Below are positions 32,244 through 40,722 of a stretch of 64,000 bases of DNA, in pieces. The notes under the pieces were generated by a model. It was not told the DNA's origin and searched no databases. It saw only the letters and a program-made list of their open reading frames with translations. Numbering within the stretch: position 1 is the stretch's first letter; each line of letters starts with the position of its first letter. The DNA is from Leptotrichia sp. oral taxon 847. GTDB taxonomy: Bacteria > Fusobacteriota > Fusobacteriia > Fusobacteriales > Leptotrichiaceae. The stretch covers positions 1,364,001 to 1,428,000 of the forward strand of contig NZ_CP014231.1 in the NCBI RefSeq assembly GCF_001553645.1, written 5' to 3'. Both the position numbers and the translations under genes were made by a program.

Positions 32244-33190
32244 TCATATTTGCTTTTTTATTTTTCGTGCCAGTTCTTGTGCCAATTTTTTCGCATCTTC
32301 TTTTTTTCCATAAATTTTGCAGGAAATTCTTTTATTTCCGTTGTAATACATTCCTTTTACCGTAATTTTATCATCTAAAATTTTTGCACAGCAGCCAATC
32401 GGAGTGTGGCACCCGCCATCAAATATTTTTGAAAACTCTCTTTCCGCAACACATATTAATTTTGTATTGCGGTCATTTATTTCAAGTAGGAAATTTTTTA
32501 TAATTTCATCGTCATTTCGACATTCCACACACAAAATAGCCTGTCCGGGAGACGGCATAATTTCATCATCACTAAAATATTGAGTAATTTTATTTTCTAA
32601 TCCAACTCTTTTTAAACCTGCCGCAGCAAGAACAATCGCATCGTAGTCTTCCGTTTCAAGTTTTTTTAGTCTTGTGTGGATATTTCCTCTTATCCCTTTT
32701 ACAAGTAAGTCATCTCGTAAATTCAAAATTTCTTTTTTTCGTCTTACACTTCCAGTCCCAATTACAGCGCCTTTTGGCAAATTTTTTAAACTTTTTCCAG
32801 TTTTTGAAACTAAGACATCCCTTGAGTCTTCTCTTGCAGGAAAAGAGATATTTATAAGACCTTCTGGAGTTTTTTGCGGCATATCCTTTAATGAATGAAC
32901 CGCTAGGTCAATTTTTTTTTCTAGCATTTCTTTTTCAATTTCTTTTACGAACAAATCTTTTTGTGTATTAGATTTTATTTTTTCAAAATCCTGCATATTT
33001 TTGTCGCCTTTTGTCACAATAACTTTTATTTCAATTTCCAATTTTTTCACATTTTCTTTAAAAATAGATTCAATTTTTTTCTATCATTTTTTAAGAAAAA
33101 ATCAAATTTTTTTTGCAGCAATTCTTTAATTTTTTCAGCTTGAGCTAATGCCAAAATACTGCCGCGTGTCCCAATAACAATCTTTTTCAC
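32244..33190 (-). CDS. hemC: Hydroxymethylbilane synthase HemC, split by a -1 frame change
   Basis: HemC joins four porphobilinogens. Reading from GTG 33190 (TAAGGAG just upstream) gives the correct N-terminus KKIVIGTRGSILALAQAEKIKELL, but this frame stops at 33047. The second part (VTKGDKN, LFVKEIEKEML, HSLKDMPQ, GSVRRKKEIL, SPGQAILCVECR, cofactor Cys in FDGGCHTPIGCCA) is in the -1 frame and by itself could only start at GTG 33050, which would drop the first beta strand. The switch falls in an A7 run at 33074-33080 on the minus strand; eight A would make one 315-codon frame. The slippery heptamer A-AAA-AAA also allows recoding. Function depends on which explanation holds. Confidence 0.85.
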
Positions 33191-33199
33191 ATTTTCTCC

Positions 33200-34216
33200 T
33201 TAAATTTTTGAATATTTTTTCTGTTTTTCCAATTTTATTTTTAATTTTTCAAGTTGTTCTTCGATTATATAAAAAAAGTTTTCCACAATTTGTTCCCGCT
33301 TTTCCACATTTTGATTATAAAGATCCCAAATGTCATCTAAATTATATAAAAAAACATTTTTAAAAGCTGCAATTTTTTTGTCAATATCTCTAGGAACCGC
33401 TAAATCCAAGAAGAAGCGCTCTTTTTCATCACGCAAAATATCTTTTATTCCGCTATATTCCACAATTAAATGTGGCGCAGAAGTTGCGCTAATTATCACA
33501 TCACTTTTTTTTATAAATTCATATTTTTGGCTAAATTTAGCGGTTCTTATATTGTCATAAACTTTTTTTAATTCTTTCGATTTTTTCTCGCTTCTGTTCG
33601 TAACAATCAAATTTTTATGTCCCATTTTATGAAATAAAGTGAGAATTGACTGAGTTAAATCTCCAACTCCAATTATAAAAATAGTTTTGTCTTCAATATT
33701 TTTCACTTTTTCTTTTATAAATTTCACTGAAATTGAATCAAGCGACATATTTTTTTCATTAATTTTACTTTTGTTACGAAATTTTTTCCCCGTTTCAATC
33801 GCACTGTTAAAAATTATATTTAGTAGTTTAGAAGTTTTTTTATTTTCTAGACATTTGAAAAACGCTTTTTTTATTTGTGCCAAAACTTGATCTTCACCTT
33901 TAATAATTGAATCCAATCCACAAATTACATCAAATAAATGAATTAGTGCCTCTTCATTTCTAAAAAAACTCATATTCTGAAAATCAAACTGACTTATAAG
34001 ATTATTCATCTCAAAATTTTGTTTTGTTTCAAAATATATTTCAATTCTAAGGCAGGTTTCCACAATCACATATCCCAAAAAATCCCCTTTTTCAAAAAAA
34101 TTTTCAACTATAGTTTTATATTTACTTTTTACAAAATTTTCTCTTTCTTCAATCGACATTTTTTTATAGCTAAAGCTAATTACAAAAAAATTTTGGCAAA
34201 AAATACTATTTTGCAT
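33200..34216 (-). CDS. hemA: Glutamyl-tRNA reductase HemA (short form)
   Basis: Reduces Glu-tRNA to glutamate-1-semialdehyde, the first step of C5-pathway tetrapyrrole synthesis. The catalytic Cys lies in IVETCLRIEIYFE (the family normally has TCNRTE). Then follow SIIKGEDQVLAQIKKAF, the NADPH-binding IFIIGVGDLTQSILTLFHKMGHKNLIVTNRS and FFLDLAVPRDID. At 338 residues it is 70 or more shorter than most GluTRs; the C-terminal dimerisation domain is largely absent. It is the first gene of the minus-strand tetrapyrrole operon, 10 nt upstream of hemC. The ribosome site GAGGAAA precedes the ATG. Confidence 0.9.
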   Translation of the reverse strand: MQNSIFCQNFFVISFSYKKMSIEERENFVKSKYKTIVENFFEKGDFLGYVIVETCLRIEIYFETKQNFEMNNLISQFDFQNMSFFRNEEALIHLFDVICGLDSIIKGEDQVLAQIKKAFFKCLENKKTSKLLNIIFNSAIETGKKFRNKSKINEKNMSLDSISVKFIKEKVKNIEDKTIFIIGVGDLTQSILTLFHKMGHKNLIVTNRSEKKSKELKKVYDNIRTAKFSQKYEFIKKSDVIISATSAPHLIVEYSGIKDILRDEKERFFLDLAVPRDIDKKIAAFKNVFLYNLDDIWDLYNQNVEKREQIVENFFYIIEEQLEKLKIKLEKQKKYSKI

Positions 34217-34268
34217 CTATTATTTCCTCTCCAAATTTTATAATTTTAAAATTATATATAACAAATAA

Positions 34269-34297
34269 AGTATAACATTTTACTATACACATATCAA
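34269..34297 (-). promoter_or_regulatory. Promoter for hemA operon
   Basis: On the minus strand TTGATA (34297-34292), 17 nt, TATACT (34274-34269), about 50 nt before the hemA start. Confidence 0.55.
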
Positions 34298-34392
34298 TAA
34301 AAAATATTTTTTTAGATAGTGTAAAAATTTTAAGTAAAATAATTTGTGATTTCAAGTAAACATTTTATTTTATTTCAAGAAATTAAAAACAT

Positions 34393-34421
34393 TTGGAAAA
34401 ATAAAAATGTTAAGGTATAAT
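34393..34421 (+). promoter_or_regulatory. Promoter for the murP-murQ cluster
   Basis: TTGGAA (34393-34398), 17 nt, perfect TATAAT (34416-34421), 38 nt before murP. Two TTTCAAG repeats just upstream (about 34351-34381) could belong to an operator, but this is only suggestive. Confidence 0.6.
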
Positions 34422-34458
34422 TAAACAAGAGAATTTTAAATTTAAAAGGAAAATTTTT

Positions 34459-35916
34459 ATGGATAAAGAGAAACTAGCGCAAAATATTTTGGAATTTCTT
34501 GGAAATAGGGAAAATATTGAAGAAAATACGACTTGTATGACAAGGTTAAGAGTGAAAGTCTTTGATTTGTCAAAAGTGAACGTAAGTGAGTTAAAAAAAG
34601 TTGATGAAGTGCTTGGCGTTGTCTGTAATGGAAATTTAGTGCAAATAGTTTTGGGAGCGGGAAAAGTTGATAGAATTGGGAAAAATTTTTCAGAATTGAC
34701 AAAGCTTTCTTTGAATGAAAGTCGAAACAATGATAACAAAAAAGTTGATACGAAAAATGAAGATATAAAAAAAATATTAATAAAGAATAAAAAAACTTTT
34801 GAAAATAATGGAAAATTTCAGTTATTTTTTCAAAAGATAACAAATATATTTGTACCACTACTTCCTGCAATTATTGCGGCTGGACTGCTGCAAGGAGTAA
34901 CAAATACAATAGATATAATGTCTTTAAATTTTCAGACAATTTGGTGGTATCAGCTGGTAAAGACGATTAGTTGGATAAGTTTTACCTATCTTCCAGTTTT
35001 TGTAGGAATTAACGCTACAAAGGAATTCGGAGGAACTGCGATTTTAGGCGGAATTATTGGAGCTTTATTTGTTCAAAATGAAAATATGCCGATTTTAAAA
35101 AATATTGGAAATATTGGAAAAGTGATTTTACCAATTGTTAATAAAAATTTTTATGTTGGTGCAGGAGGACTTTTTAGCGCACTATTAGTTGGATTTTTTG
35201 TCGCATTTGTTGAAAAAAATGTACGAAAAATTGTGCCAGATATATTATCAAAAATTTTAACTCCTGTGTTGACATTGATTATATGTGGAATACTAGCTAT
35301 TTTAGTAATTTTGCCACTAGGTGAGATTATCACAAAAATTTTATTTTTATTTTTAAATTTTATTTATAATAAAACAGGGATTATAAGCGGATTTGTTATA
35401 TCAGCGTGTTTCTTGCCACTGGTATCAATGGGACTTCATCAGGCTCTGATTCCAATATATATTTTATTAAACGACCCATTAGGAGCAACAAAAGGAATAA
35501 ATTATTTTTTTCCAATTATAATTACCGCTGGTGGTGGTCAAGTTGGAGCGGGAGTTGCACTTTACATAAAGACTAAAAATAAAAAATTGAAAAAAATATT
35601 AAAAGATACAATACCTGCTGGCATTTTAGGAATGGGAGAACCTCTGATGTACGGAGTAACACTGCCATTAAAAAAGCCTTTTGTAACAGCGTGTCTTGGT
35701 TCAGGCTTTGGAGGAATTGCTGCGGTAATGCTGCATTTGGGAACAATAACTCAGGGAGTTTCAGGACTACTTGCACTTTTAATAGTTATTCCTGGAAGTC
35801 AGCTTTTATTTCTTTTAGCTATGTTTTTTGCATATTTGGGAGGATTTGTACTTACATATTTTTGGGGAGTTGACGAAGGAAAGATTTTTGAGATATATGG
35901 GGAAGTGAGGAAATAA
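34459..35916 (+). CDS. murP: PTS EIIBC, N-acetylmuramic acid type (MurP-like)
   Basis: A 485-residue glucose-superfamily permease: N-terminal EIIB with phospho-Cys26 in NTTCMTRLRVKV, a linker, then EIIC. Segments such as EFGGTAILGGIIGALFV, FFPIIITAGGGQVGAGVALY and GILGMGEPLMYGVTLPLKKPFVTACLG match MurP of enterics closely, and murQ and a MupG-like gene lie downstream. It should import MurNAc (or MurNAc-GlcNAc) with 6-phosphorylation. It has no EIIA domain, so it needs a glucose-type EIIA from elsewhere. A sucrose- or glucoside-type permease is the main alternative. Confidence 0.8.
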   Translation: MDKEKLAQNILEFLGNRENIEENTTCMTRLRVKVFDLSKVNVSELKKVDEVLGVVCNGNLVQIVLGAGKVDRIGKNFSELTKLSLNESRNNDNKKVDTKNEDIKKILIKNKKTFENNGKFQLFFQKITNIFVPLLPAIIAAGLLQGVTNTIDIMSLNFQTIWWYQLVKTISWISFTYLPVFVGINATKEFGGTAILGGIIGALFVQNENMPILKNIGNIGKVILPIVNKNFYVGAGGLFSALLVGFFVAFVEKNVRKIVPDILSKILTPVLTLIICGILAILVILPLGEIITKILFLFLNFIYNKTGIISGFVISACFLPLVSMGLHQALIPIYILLNDPLGATKGINYFFPIIITAGGGQVGAGVALYIKTKNKKLKKILKDTIPAGILGMGEPLMYGVTLPLKKPFVTACLGSGFGGIAAVMLHLGTITQGVSGLLALLIVIPGSQLLFLLAMFFAYLGGFVLTYFWGVDEGKIFEIYGEVRK

Positions 35917-35997
35917 AATAATGTTTAAATAGAGAAGATTTTGTTTTAATATGTAAAAGAATACTAGACAATCAAAACGAGAGGAGATTTTATAAAA

Positions 35998-37359
35998 ATG
36001 TCACAGAAAAAAGAAAAAAAAGGACTTAAAATAGTAACAATCGGAGGTGGTTCCAGTTATACGCCAGAACTGATTGAAGGGTTTATTAAAAGGATAAAAG
36101 AATTGCCTGTTACAGAAATTTGGCTTGTGGATATTGAGGAAGGGAGAGAAAAACTGGAAATAGTCGGAAGTTTGGCTAAAAGAATGGTTAAAAAAGCGGG
36201 GATTGACTGCGAGGTTCATCTGACTTTGGATAGAAGAAAAGCTATAAAAGATGCGGATTTTGTGACAACACAATTTCGTGTGGGACAACTTGCTGCTAGA
36301 ATTAAAGACGAAAGAATTCCTTTTGAAAACGGTCTTCTGGGGCAGGAAACAAATGGAGCAGGAGGAATGTTTAAAGCGTTTCGGACAATTCCTGTGATAC
36401 TTGATATTGTTAGCGATATTAAAGAATTAGCGCCAAATGCATGGCTTATCAATTTTACAAATCCTGCGGGAATAGTAACCCAAGCAGTTTTAAATTACGC
36501 AGATTTTGATAAAATCGTTGGACTTTGTAATATTCCAGTTCATACGCAAATGGATTGCGCAAGTCTTTACGAAAAAGATGTAAGCGAGTTTAGATTTCAG
36601 TTCGCTGGATTGAATCACTTTGTCTGGTATAGAGTTTGGGATAAAAACGGAAATGAATTGACAGCAGATTTGTGGGAAAAAAGACAGGATAAAAAAAATC
36701 TTGGAGTAAAAAATATTGTTAGTATCAACTATGACTACGACCAAATTAAAGATTTGGGAATGCTTCCGTGCGACTATCATAGATATTATTATTTGCAAGA
36801 TGAAATGTTAAAAGAAGGATTGAAGTCATTTAGAGAAAAAGGTACGAGAGGAGAAATTGTTAAAAAAGTTGAAGAAGAGCTGTTTGAATTGTACAAAGAT
36901 GAAAATTTGTCAGAAAAACCAAAACAGTTGGAACAGAGAGGAGGAGCATATTATTCTGATGCGGCCTGTGAGCTTATTAGTGCAATTTATAACGACAAAG
37001 GGATAATTATGGCTGTAAATACTAGAAATAAAGGTGCAATTTCAGATTTGCCATACGATGCGGCGGTGGAAATATCGTCATACATCACAGCAAATGGACC
37101 TATACCTATAACTTTTGGAAAATTCCCAAATGCAGGACAAAGAGGTTACATTCAGCTGATGAAAGCAATGGAAGAACTTGTGGTAAAAGCCGCAGTTACA
37201 GGAAATTATTACACAGCACTCCAAGCGTTTGCAACAAATCCATTGGTGCCAGGAACAACTGTTGGAAGAAAGGTTTTAAACGAATTACTGGACGCACACG
37301 AAAAATATTTGCCACAGTTTAGGGATTACTATGAGAATAGGGAGAAATATAGAAAATGA
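35998..37359 (+). CDS. GH4 6-phospho-beta-glucosidase-like glycosidase
   Basis: A 453-residue NAD- and metal-dependent GH4 glycosidase. It has the N-terminal NAD fold KIVTIGGGSSYTPELIEGF, RVGQLAARIKDERIPFENGLLGQETNGAGGM, NFTNPAGIVTQAVL, the metal-site Cys in VGLCNIPVHTQM, and GLNHFVW. These resemble LicH/CelF/BglT-type 6-phospho-beta-glucosidases, which use an oxidation-elimination mechanism on phosphorylated disaccharides from PTS import. It overlaps the EIIA frame by an ATGA. The exact substrate (cellobiose-6-P, chitobiose-6-P or other) cannot be read. Confidence 0.88.
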   Translation: MSQKKEKKGLKIVTIGGGSSYTPELIEGFIKRIKELPVTEIWLVDIEEGREKLEIVGSLAKRMVKKAGIDCEVHLTLDRRKAIKDADFVTTQFRVGQLAARIKDERIPFENGLLGQETNGAGGMFKAFRTIPVILDIVSDIKELAPNAWLINFTNPAGIVTQAVLNYADFDKIVGLCNIPVHTQMDCASLYEKDVSEFRFQFAGLNHFVWYRVWDKNGNELTADLWEKRQDKKNLGVKNIVSINYDYDQIKDLGMLPCDYHRYYYLQDEMLKEGLKSFREKGTRGEIVKKVEEELFELYKDENLSEKPKQLEQRGGAYYSDAACELISAIYNDKGIIMAVNTRNKGAISDLPYDAAVEISSYITANGPIPITFGKFPNAGQRGYIQLMKAMEELVVKAAVTGNYYTALQAFATNPLVPGTTVGRKVLNELLDAHEKYLPQFRDYYENREKYRK

Positions 37360-37373
37360 GGGAGGAAAAGTTA

Positions 37374-37709
37374 ATGGATAACGAAAAAATGGAAATGGTA
37401 GTTTTTGATATTGTAAATAGTGCAGGAACAGCAAAAGGACTGGCTTATGAAGCACTTGATGAAGCTTTTAAAGGAAATTTCGAAAAAGCTGAGAAACTTT
37501 TGAAGAAAGCAGATAAGGCACTACTTGCAGCGCATAATGTTCAGACAGAAATTATACAAGATGAGGTAGAGGGACGAGGAATAGCGCCAACAGTGTTATT
37601 TGTCCATTCGCAGGACCATCTTATGACGGCAATTGAAGCAAAAACATTGATTGAAGAGATGATTAAAATGTGTAAAAGAATTAATGTATTGGAGAAAAAG
37701 ATTAAATAA
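37374..37709 (+). CDS. PTS lactose/cellobiose-family EIIA (CelC/LicA-like)
   Basis: About 111 residues. Phospho-His82 in VHSQDHLMTAIEAK and AHNVQTEIIQDE define the lactose/cellobiose EIIA family. The longest reading starts at 37356 overlapping the GH4 stop, but ATG 37374 with GGGAGG 8 nt upstream is preferred. It is followed by separate EIIB and EIIC genes, so it serves a cellobiose-type (Lac family) permease. It is a paralog of LacF in the lac operon. Confidence 0.9.
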   Translation: MDNEKMEMVVFDIVNSAGTAKGLAYEALDEAFKGNFEKAEKLLKKADKALLAAHNVQTEIIQDEVEGRGIAPTVLFVHSQDHLMTAIEAKTLIEEMIKMCKRINVLEKKIK

Positions 37710-37811
37710 ATTGATTTTAAATATAGATTTTTTTAGTTTTTATTTCTAAGTAATTGAATTAAGGAATTTATTTAAAAAAATATATAGTTTAAAAAAATTA
37801 GGAGGAAAAAA

Positions 37812-38117
37812 ATGAAAGTATTATTTGTATGTTCACTTGGAATGTCAAGTGCAGTGGCGGTGAAAGCGTTGAAAAAGGAAGCTAAAGCAAAAGGAGTTGA
37901 AATTGAAGTAAAGGCAGTAAGTACGCAGCAATTTGAAGAAGAAGTGAAAAATGGGTATGATGTGGCAATGGTCGCTCCACAAATTAGACATAGATTTGAC
38001 ACATTAAACGCCTGTGCCAAAGAAGCAAAAGTTCCTTGTGCTATGATTACGCCACAGGGATATAGTCCACTTGGAGGGCCTAAATTATTAAAACAGATAC
38101 AAGAAATTTTAGGTTAA
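37812..38117 (+). CDS. PTS cellobiose-type EIIB (CelA/LicB-like)
   Basis: A 101-residue free-standing EIIB with phospho-Cys7 in LFVCSLGMSSAVAVKALKKEA. It also has VSTQQFEEEVKNGYDVAMVAPQIRHRF, typical of the lactose/cellobiose class. It accepts phosphate from the EIIA encoded just upstream and gives it to sugar bound to the EIIC encoded downstream. GGAGG ribosome site; 102 nt after the EIIA gene. Confidence 0.9.
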   Translation: MKVLFVCSLGMSSAVAVKALKKEAKAKGVEIEVKAVSTQQFEEEVKNGYDVAMVAPQIRHRFDTLNACAKEAKVPCAMITPQGYSPLGGPKLLKQIQEILG

Positions 38118-38254
38118 TTTTTGAAATTTGTAAAATGAATAGATTTAAAATTTGATTAAATTTTTGATGTTGATTTAAAAAATTTTGAAATTTTAATTTT
38201 TTAAAATTATAAAATTGATTATATAAAATAAATTAAAGAAAGGAAATAAAAATT

Positions 38255-39604
38255 ATGATAAATTTGGAAAAACTTTCAATGAATATGGCAAAAATATCGG
38301 AGCAAAGACATTTAAGAGCAATTCGTGATGGGATTGTATCGACTTTGCCATTGATTATAATAGGTTCAATATTTTTGATTATAGCAATTCCGCCGTTTCC
38401 AAAAGACTGGGCAATTTCGATATTAGCTAAAAAACATGCAGCACAAATATTGCTGCCATTTCGTATGACAATGTTTATTATGGGACTTTATGCGGTTATA
38501 GGAATAGGTTACAGTCTTGCAAAATCGTATAAATTGGATGGAATTACAGGTGCAATATTGTCAGTGTGTGCATTTTTACTTACATTAGTGCCTAAAGTGA
38601 TAAATCCAATAGAAACTATAACTCAGACTGTTGGAGGAAAAGCGGTTCAAGTTGTGGTAGCGGAAGGGACAAAAGGTTCGCAGTTTTTGCAAGAAGATTT
38701 AGGTTATGTGATGCAAATGTCAAATTTGGGTTCAGCAGGACTTTTTGTTGGAATAATTGCTGCAATTTTTGCGGTTGAAGTGTATCGTTTTACGACAAAG
38801 ACTGGATTTAGAATAAAAATGCCTGATGCTGTGCCGGAATCAGTTGCTCGTTCTTTTGAAGCATTGACACCTGCGGCAATAATTATCTTTACTTTGACGA
38901 TTATCACTTATTGGTTAAAAATTGATCTTCATCACATAGTTGGATTAATTGTAACACCGTTTTTAAAATTGAGTGATTCGTGGTTTTCAGTTGTAGTAAT
39001 CGTATTTTTAATAACATTTTTTTGGTCTTTTGGAATTCATGGAGATTCCATCATAGGTTCGGTTGTAAGACCACTGTGGCTTATGTTATTGGAGCAAAAT
39101 GCAACAGCTCTTGCAAATGGGAAAGCCATTCCGCATATTGCGGCAGAACCTTTGTACCAGTGGTTCATCTGGATTGGCGGTTCAGGGACAACTATAGGAC
39201 TTGCACTTTTAATGCTTTTTAAAGCAAAATCATCTTACGGAAAAGCATTGGGAAAAGCGGTTATTTTACCAGCAATATTTAATATAAACGAACCTATAAT
39301 TTTTGGTGCACCAATTATGTTAAATCCAACATTACTTCCACCATTTATCATAGTTCCCATTGTAAATGCTTCAATTACTTATTTTGCGATGTCTATGCAC
39401 TGGGTAAATCGCGTAACTTCCACACCACCTTGGACACTGCCGTCGCCAATAGGAGCATTTCTAGCTACAAACGGAGATTTTAGAGCAGTAATTTTAAATA
39501 TTATTTTAATAGTAATTTCTATTGTAATTTATTATCCTTTTTTTACCGCCTACGAAAAAAAATTGTTAGTGGAAGAAAAAGCCGAAAAGACTGGAGAAGA
39601 ATAG
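38255..39604 (+). CDS. PTS cellobiose-type EIIC (CelB/LicC-like)
   Basis: A 449-residue membrane permease domain of the lactose/cellobiose family with about ten hydrophobic segments. Motifs: RHLRAIRDGIVSTLPLIIIGSIFLI, FFWSFGIHGDSIIGSVVRPLW, IGGSGTTIGLAL, INEPIIFGAPIMLNPTLLPPFI and TPPWTLPSPIGAFLATNGDFRA. It lacks an attached EIIB, unlike LacE, matching the separate EIIA and EIIB genes upstream. The stop codon is directly abutted by the next ATG, so the MupG-like protein is translationally coupled. Confidence 0.92.
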   Translation: MINLEKLSMNMAKISEQRHLRAIRDGIVSTLPLIIIGSIFLIIAIPPFPKDWAISILAKKHAAQILLPFRMTMFIMGLYAVIGIGYSLAKSYKLDGITGAILSVCAFLLTLVPKVINPIETITQTVGGKAVQVVVAEGTKGSQFLQEDLGYVMQMSNLGSAGLFVGIIAAIFAVEVYRFTTKTGFRIKMPDAVPESVARSFEALTPAAIIIFTLTIITYWLKIDLHHIVGLIVTPFLKLSDSWFSVVVIVFLITFFWSFGIHGDSIIGSVVRPLWLMLLEQNATALANGKAIPHIAAEPLYQWFIWIGGSGTTIGLALLMLFKAKSSYGKALGKAVILPAIFNINEPIIFGAPIMLNPTLLPPFIIVPIVNASITYFAMSMHWVNRVTSTPPWTLPSPIGAFLATNGDFRAVILNIILIVISIVIYYPFFTAYEKKLLVEEKAEKTGEE

Positions 39605-40696
39605 ATGAAAAAATTGGGAATTTCAATTTATCCTGAAAAGACAACTGAAGAAAAAATTATAAAATATATTGATAAAGCCAGTAAATCTGGCTTTTCTAGA
39701 ATATTTAGCTGCTTACTTTCTGTAACTGAAACTAAAAAGCAAATTATAGAAAAATTTACACGGATAAATGAGTTTGCAAAAGAAAGAGGTTTTGAGATAA
39801 TTTTGGATGTAAGTCCCAGAATTTTTGATGATTTGAAAATAAGTTATGACGACTTGTCTTTTTTTAAAGAAATAAAGGCGGATGGAATTAGGCTAGATGT
39901 AGGATTTACAGGGTTGCAAGAGAGTATTATGACTTTTAATGAAGAAAACTTAAAAATTGAAATAAATATGAGTAATGATACTCACTATATTGACACAATT
40001 ATGGATTATCAGCCAAACAAAACTAACTTAACTGGCTGCCACAATTTTTATCCACATGTTTACACAGGTTTGGGATTAGATTTTTTTCAAAAATGTACAA
40101 AAAATTTTACAAAACACGGTTTGAGAACTGCGGCGTTTATTACTTCACAAGCCAAGGATACTTTTGGACCGTGGCCTGTAACGCAGGGACTTCCAACTCT
40201 TGAGATGCACAGAAATACGCCATTAATTGTCCAATTTAAGCATTTAGTGGCATTGGGAAACATAGACGATATAATAATTTCAAATTGTTATCCGACAGAT
40301 GCTGAGCTAGATGAATTTAAAAAAGTGCGGAAAGACATGGTAAGTTTTTCGGTAAAACTTGAAAAAGATATTCCAGAAATTGAGAAAAAAATAGTTTTGG
40401 ACGAATTTCACTACAACAGAGGAGATACTTCAGAAAACTTAATTCGCTCGTCAAATAGCCGTATAAAATATAAAAATCACAATTTCAAAGTATTTAATGC
40501 TCCTAAAATTATAAAAAAAGGCGATGTAATAATTGAAAGCAGCAAATATGGACATTACGCGGGAGAATTAATGATTGCAAAAATTGATATGGAAAACACT
40601 GGAAAATCAAATGTCGTGGGAAGAATTACGGAAGAAGAAATATTTTTAGTTGATTATATAAAGGCTTGGCAAAAGTTTTGCTTTATAGAAAGCTGA
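39605..40696 (+). CDS. DUF871/GH170 protein, MupG-like 6-phospho-N-acetylmuramidase
   Basis: A 363-residue TIM-barrel protein of the DUF871 family. Landmarks: LGISIYPEKTTEEKIIKYIDKASKSGFSRIFS, VSPRIFDDL, GIRLDVGFTG, LTGCHNFYPHVYTGLG, FGPWPVTQGLPTLEMHR and DDIIISNCYPTD. A Staphylococcus member, MupG, splits MurNAc-6-P-GlcNAc taken up by MurP; its operon also has murQ, as here. The same role is therefore proposed, by family and neighbours. It starts immediately after the EIIC stop and precedes murQ by 26 nt. Confidence 0.8.
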   Translation: MKKLGISIYPEKTTEEKIIKYIDKASKSGFSRIFSCLLSVTETKKQIIEKFTRINEFAKERGFEIILDVSPRIFDDLKISYDDLSFFKEIKADGIRLDVGFTGLQESIMTFNEENLKIEINMSNDTHYIDTIMDYQPNKTNLTGCHNFYPHVYTGLGLDFFQKCTKNFTKHGLRTAAFITSQAKDTFGPWPVTQGLPTLEMHRNTPLIVQFKHLVALGNIDDIIISNCYPTDAELDEFKKVRKDMVSFSVKLEKDIPEIEKKIVLDEFHYNRGDTSENLIRSSNSRIKYKNHNFKVFNAPKIIKKGDVIIESSKYGHYAGELMIAKIDMENTGKSNVVGRITEEEIFLVDYIKAWQKFCFIES

Positions 40697-40722
40697 TTGT
40701 CTAGTGTGAAAGAGGAGGAAAA

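Noticed and set aside
32672-33143. Plus-strand frames of 60-74 codons opposite hemC and hemA
   Set aside because: Low-complexity Phe/Leu/Ser-rich products opposite AT-rich genes, with no ribosome site; shadows of the minus-strand genes.
34457-34870. Minus-strand frames of 109 and 137 codons opposite murP
   Set aside because: Opposite the well-supported EIIB domain and composed of Phe/Leu/Ser-rich sequence; no family likeness.
34459-35916. Initial reading of this permease as a sucrose- or beta-glucoside-type EIIBC
   Set aside because: Segment-by-segment it resembles MurP, it lacks an EIIA domain, and murQ and a MupG-like gene are in the same cluster.
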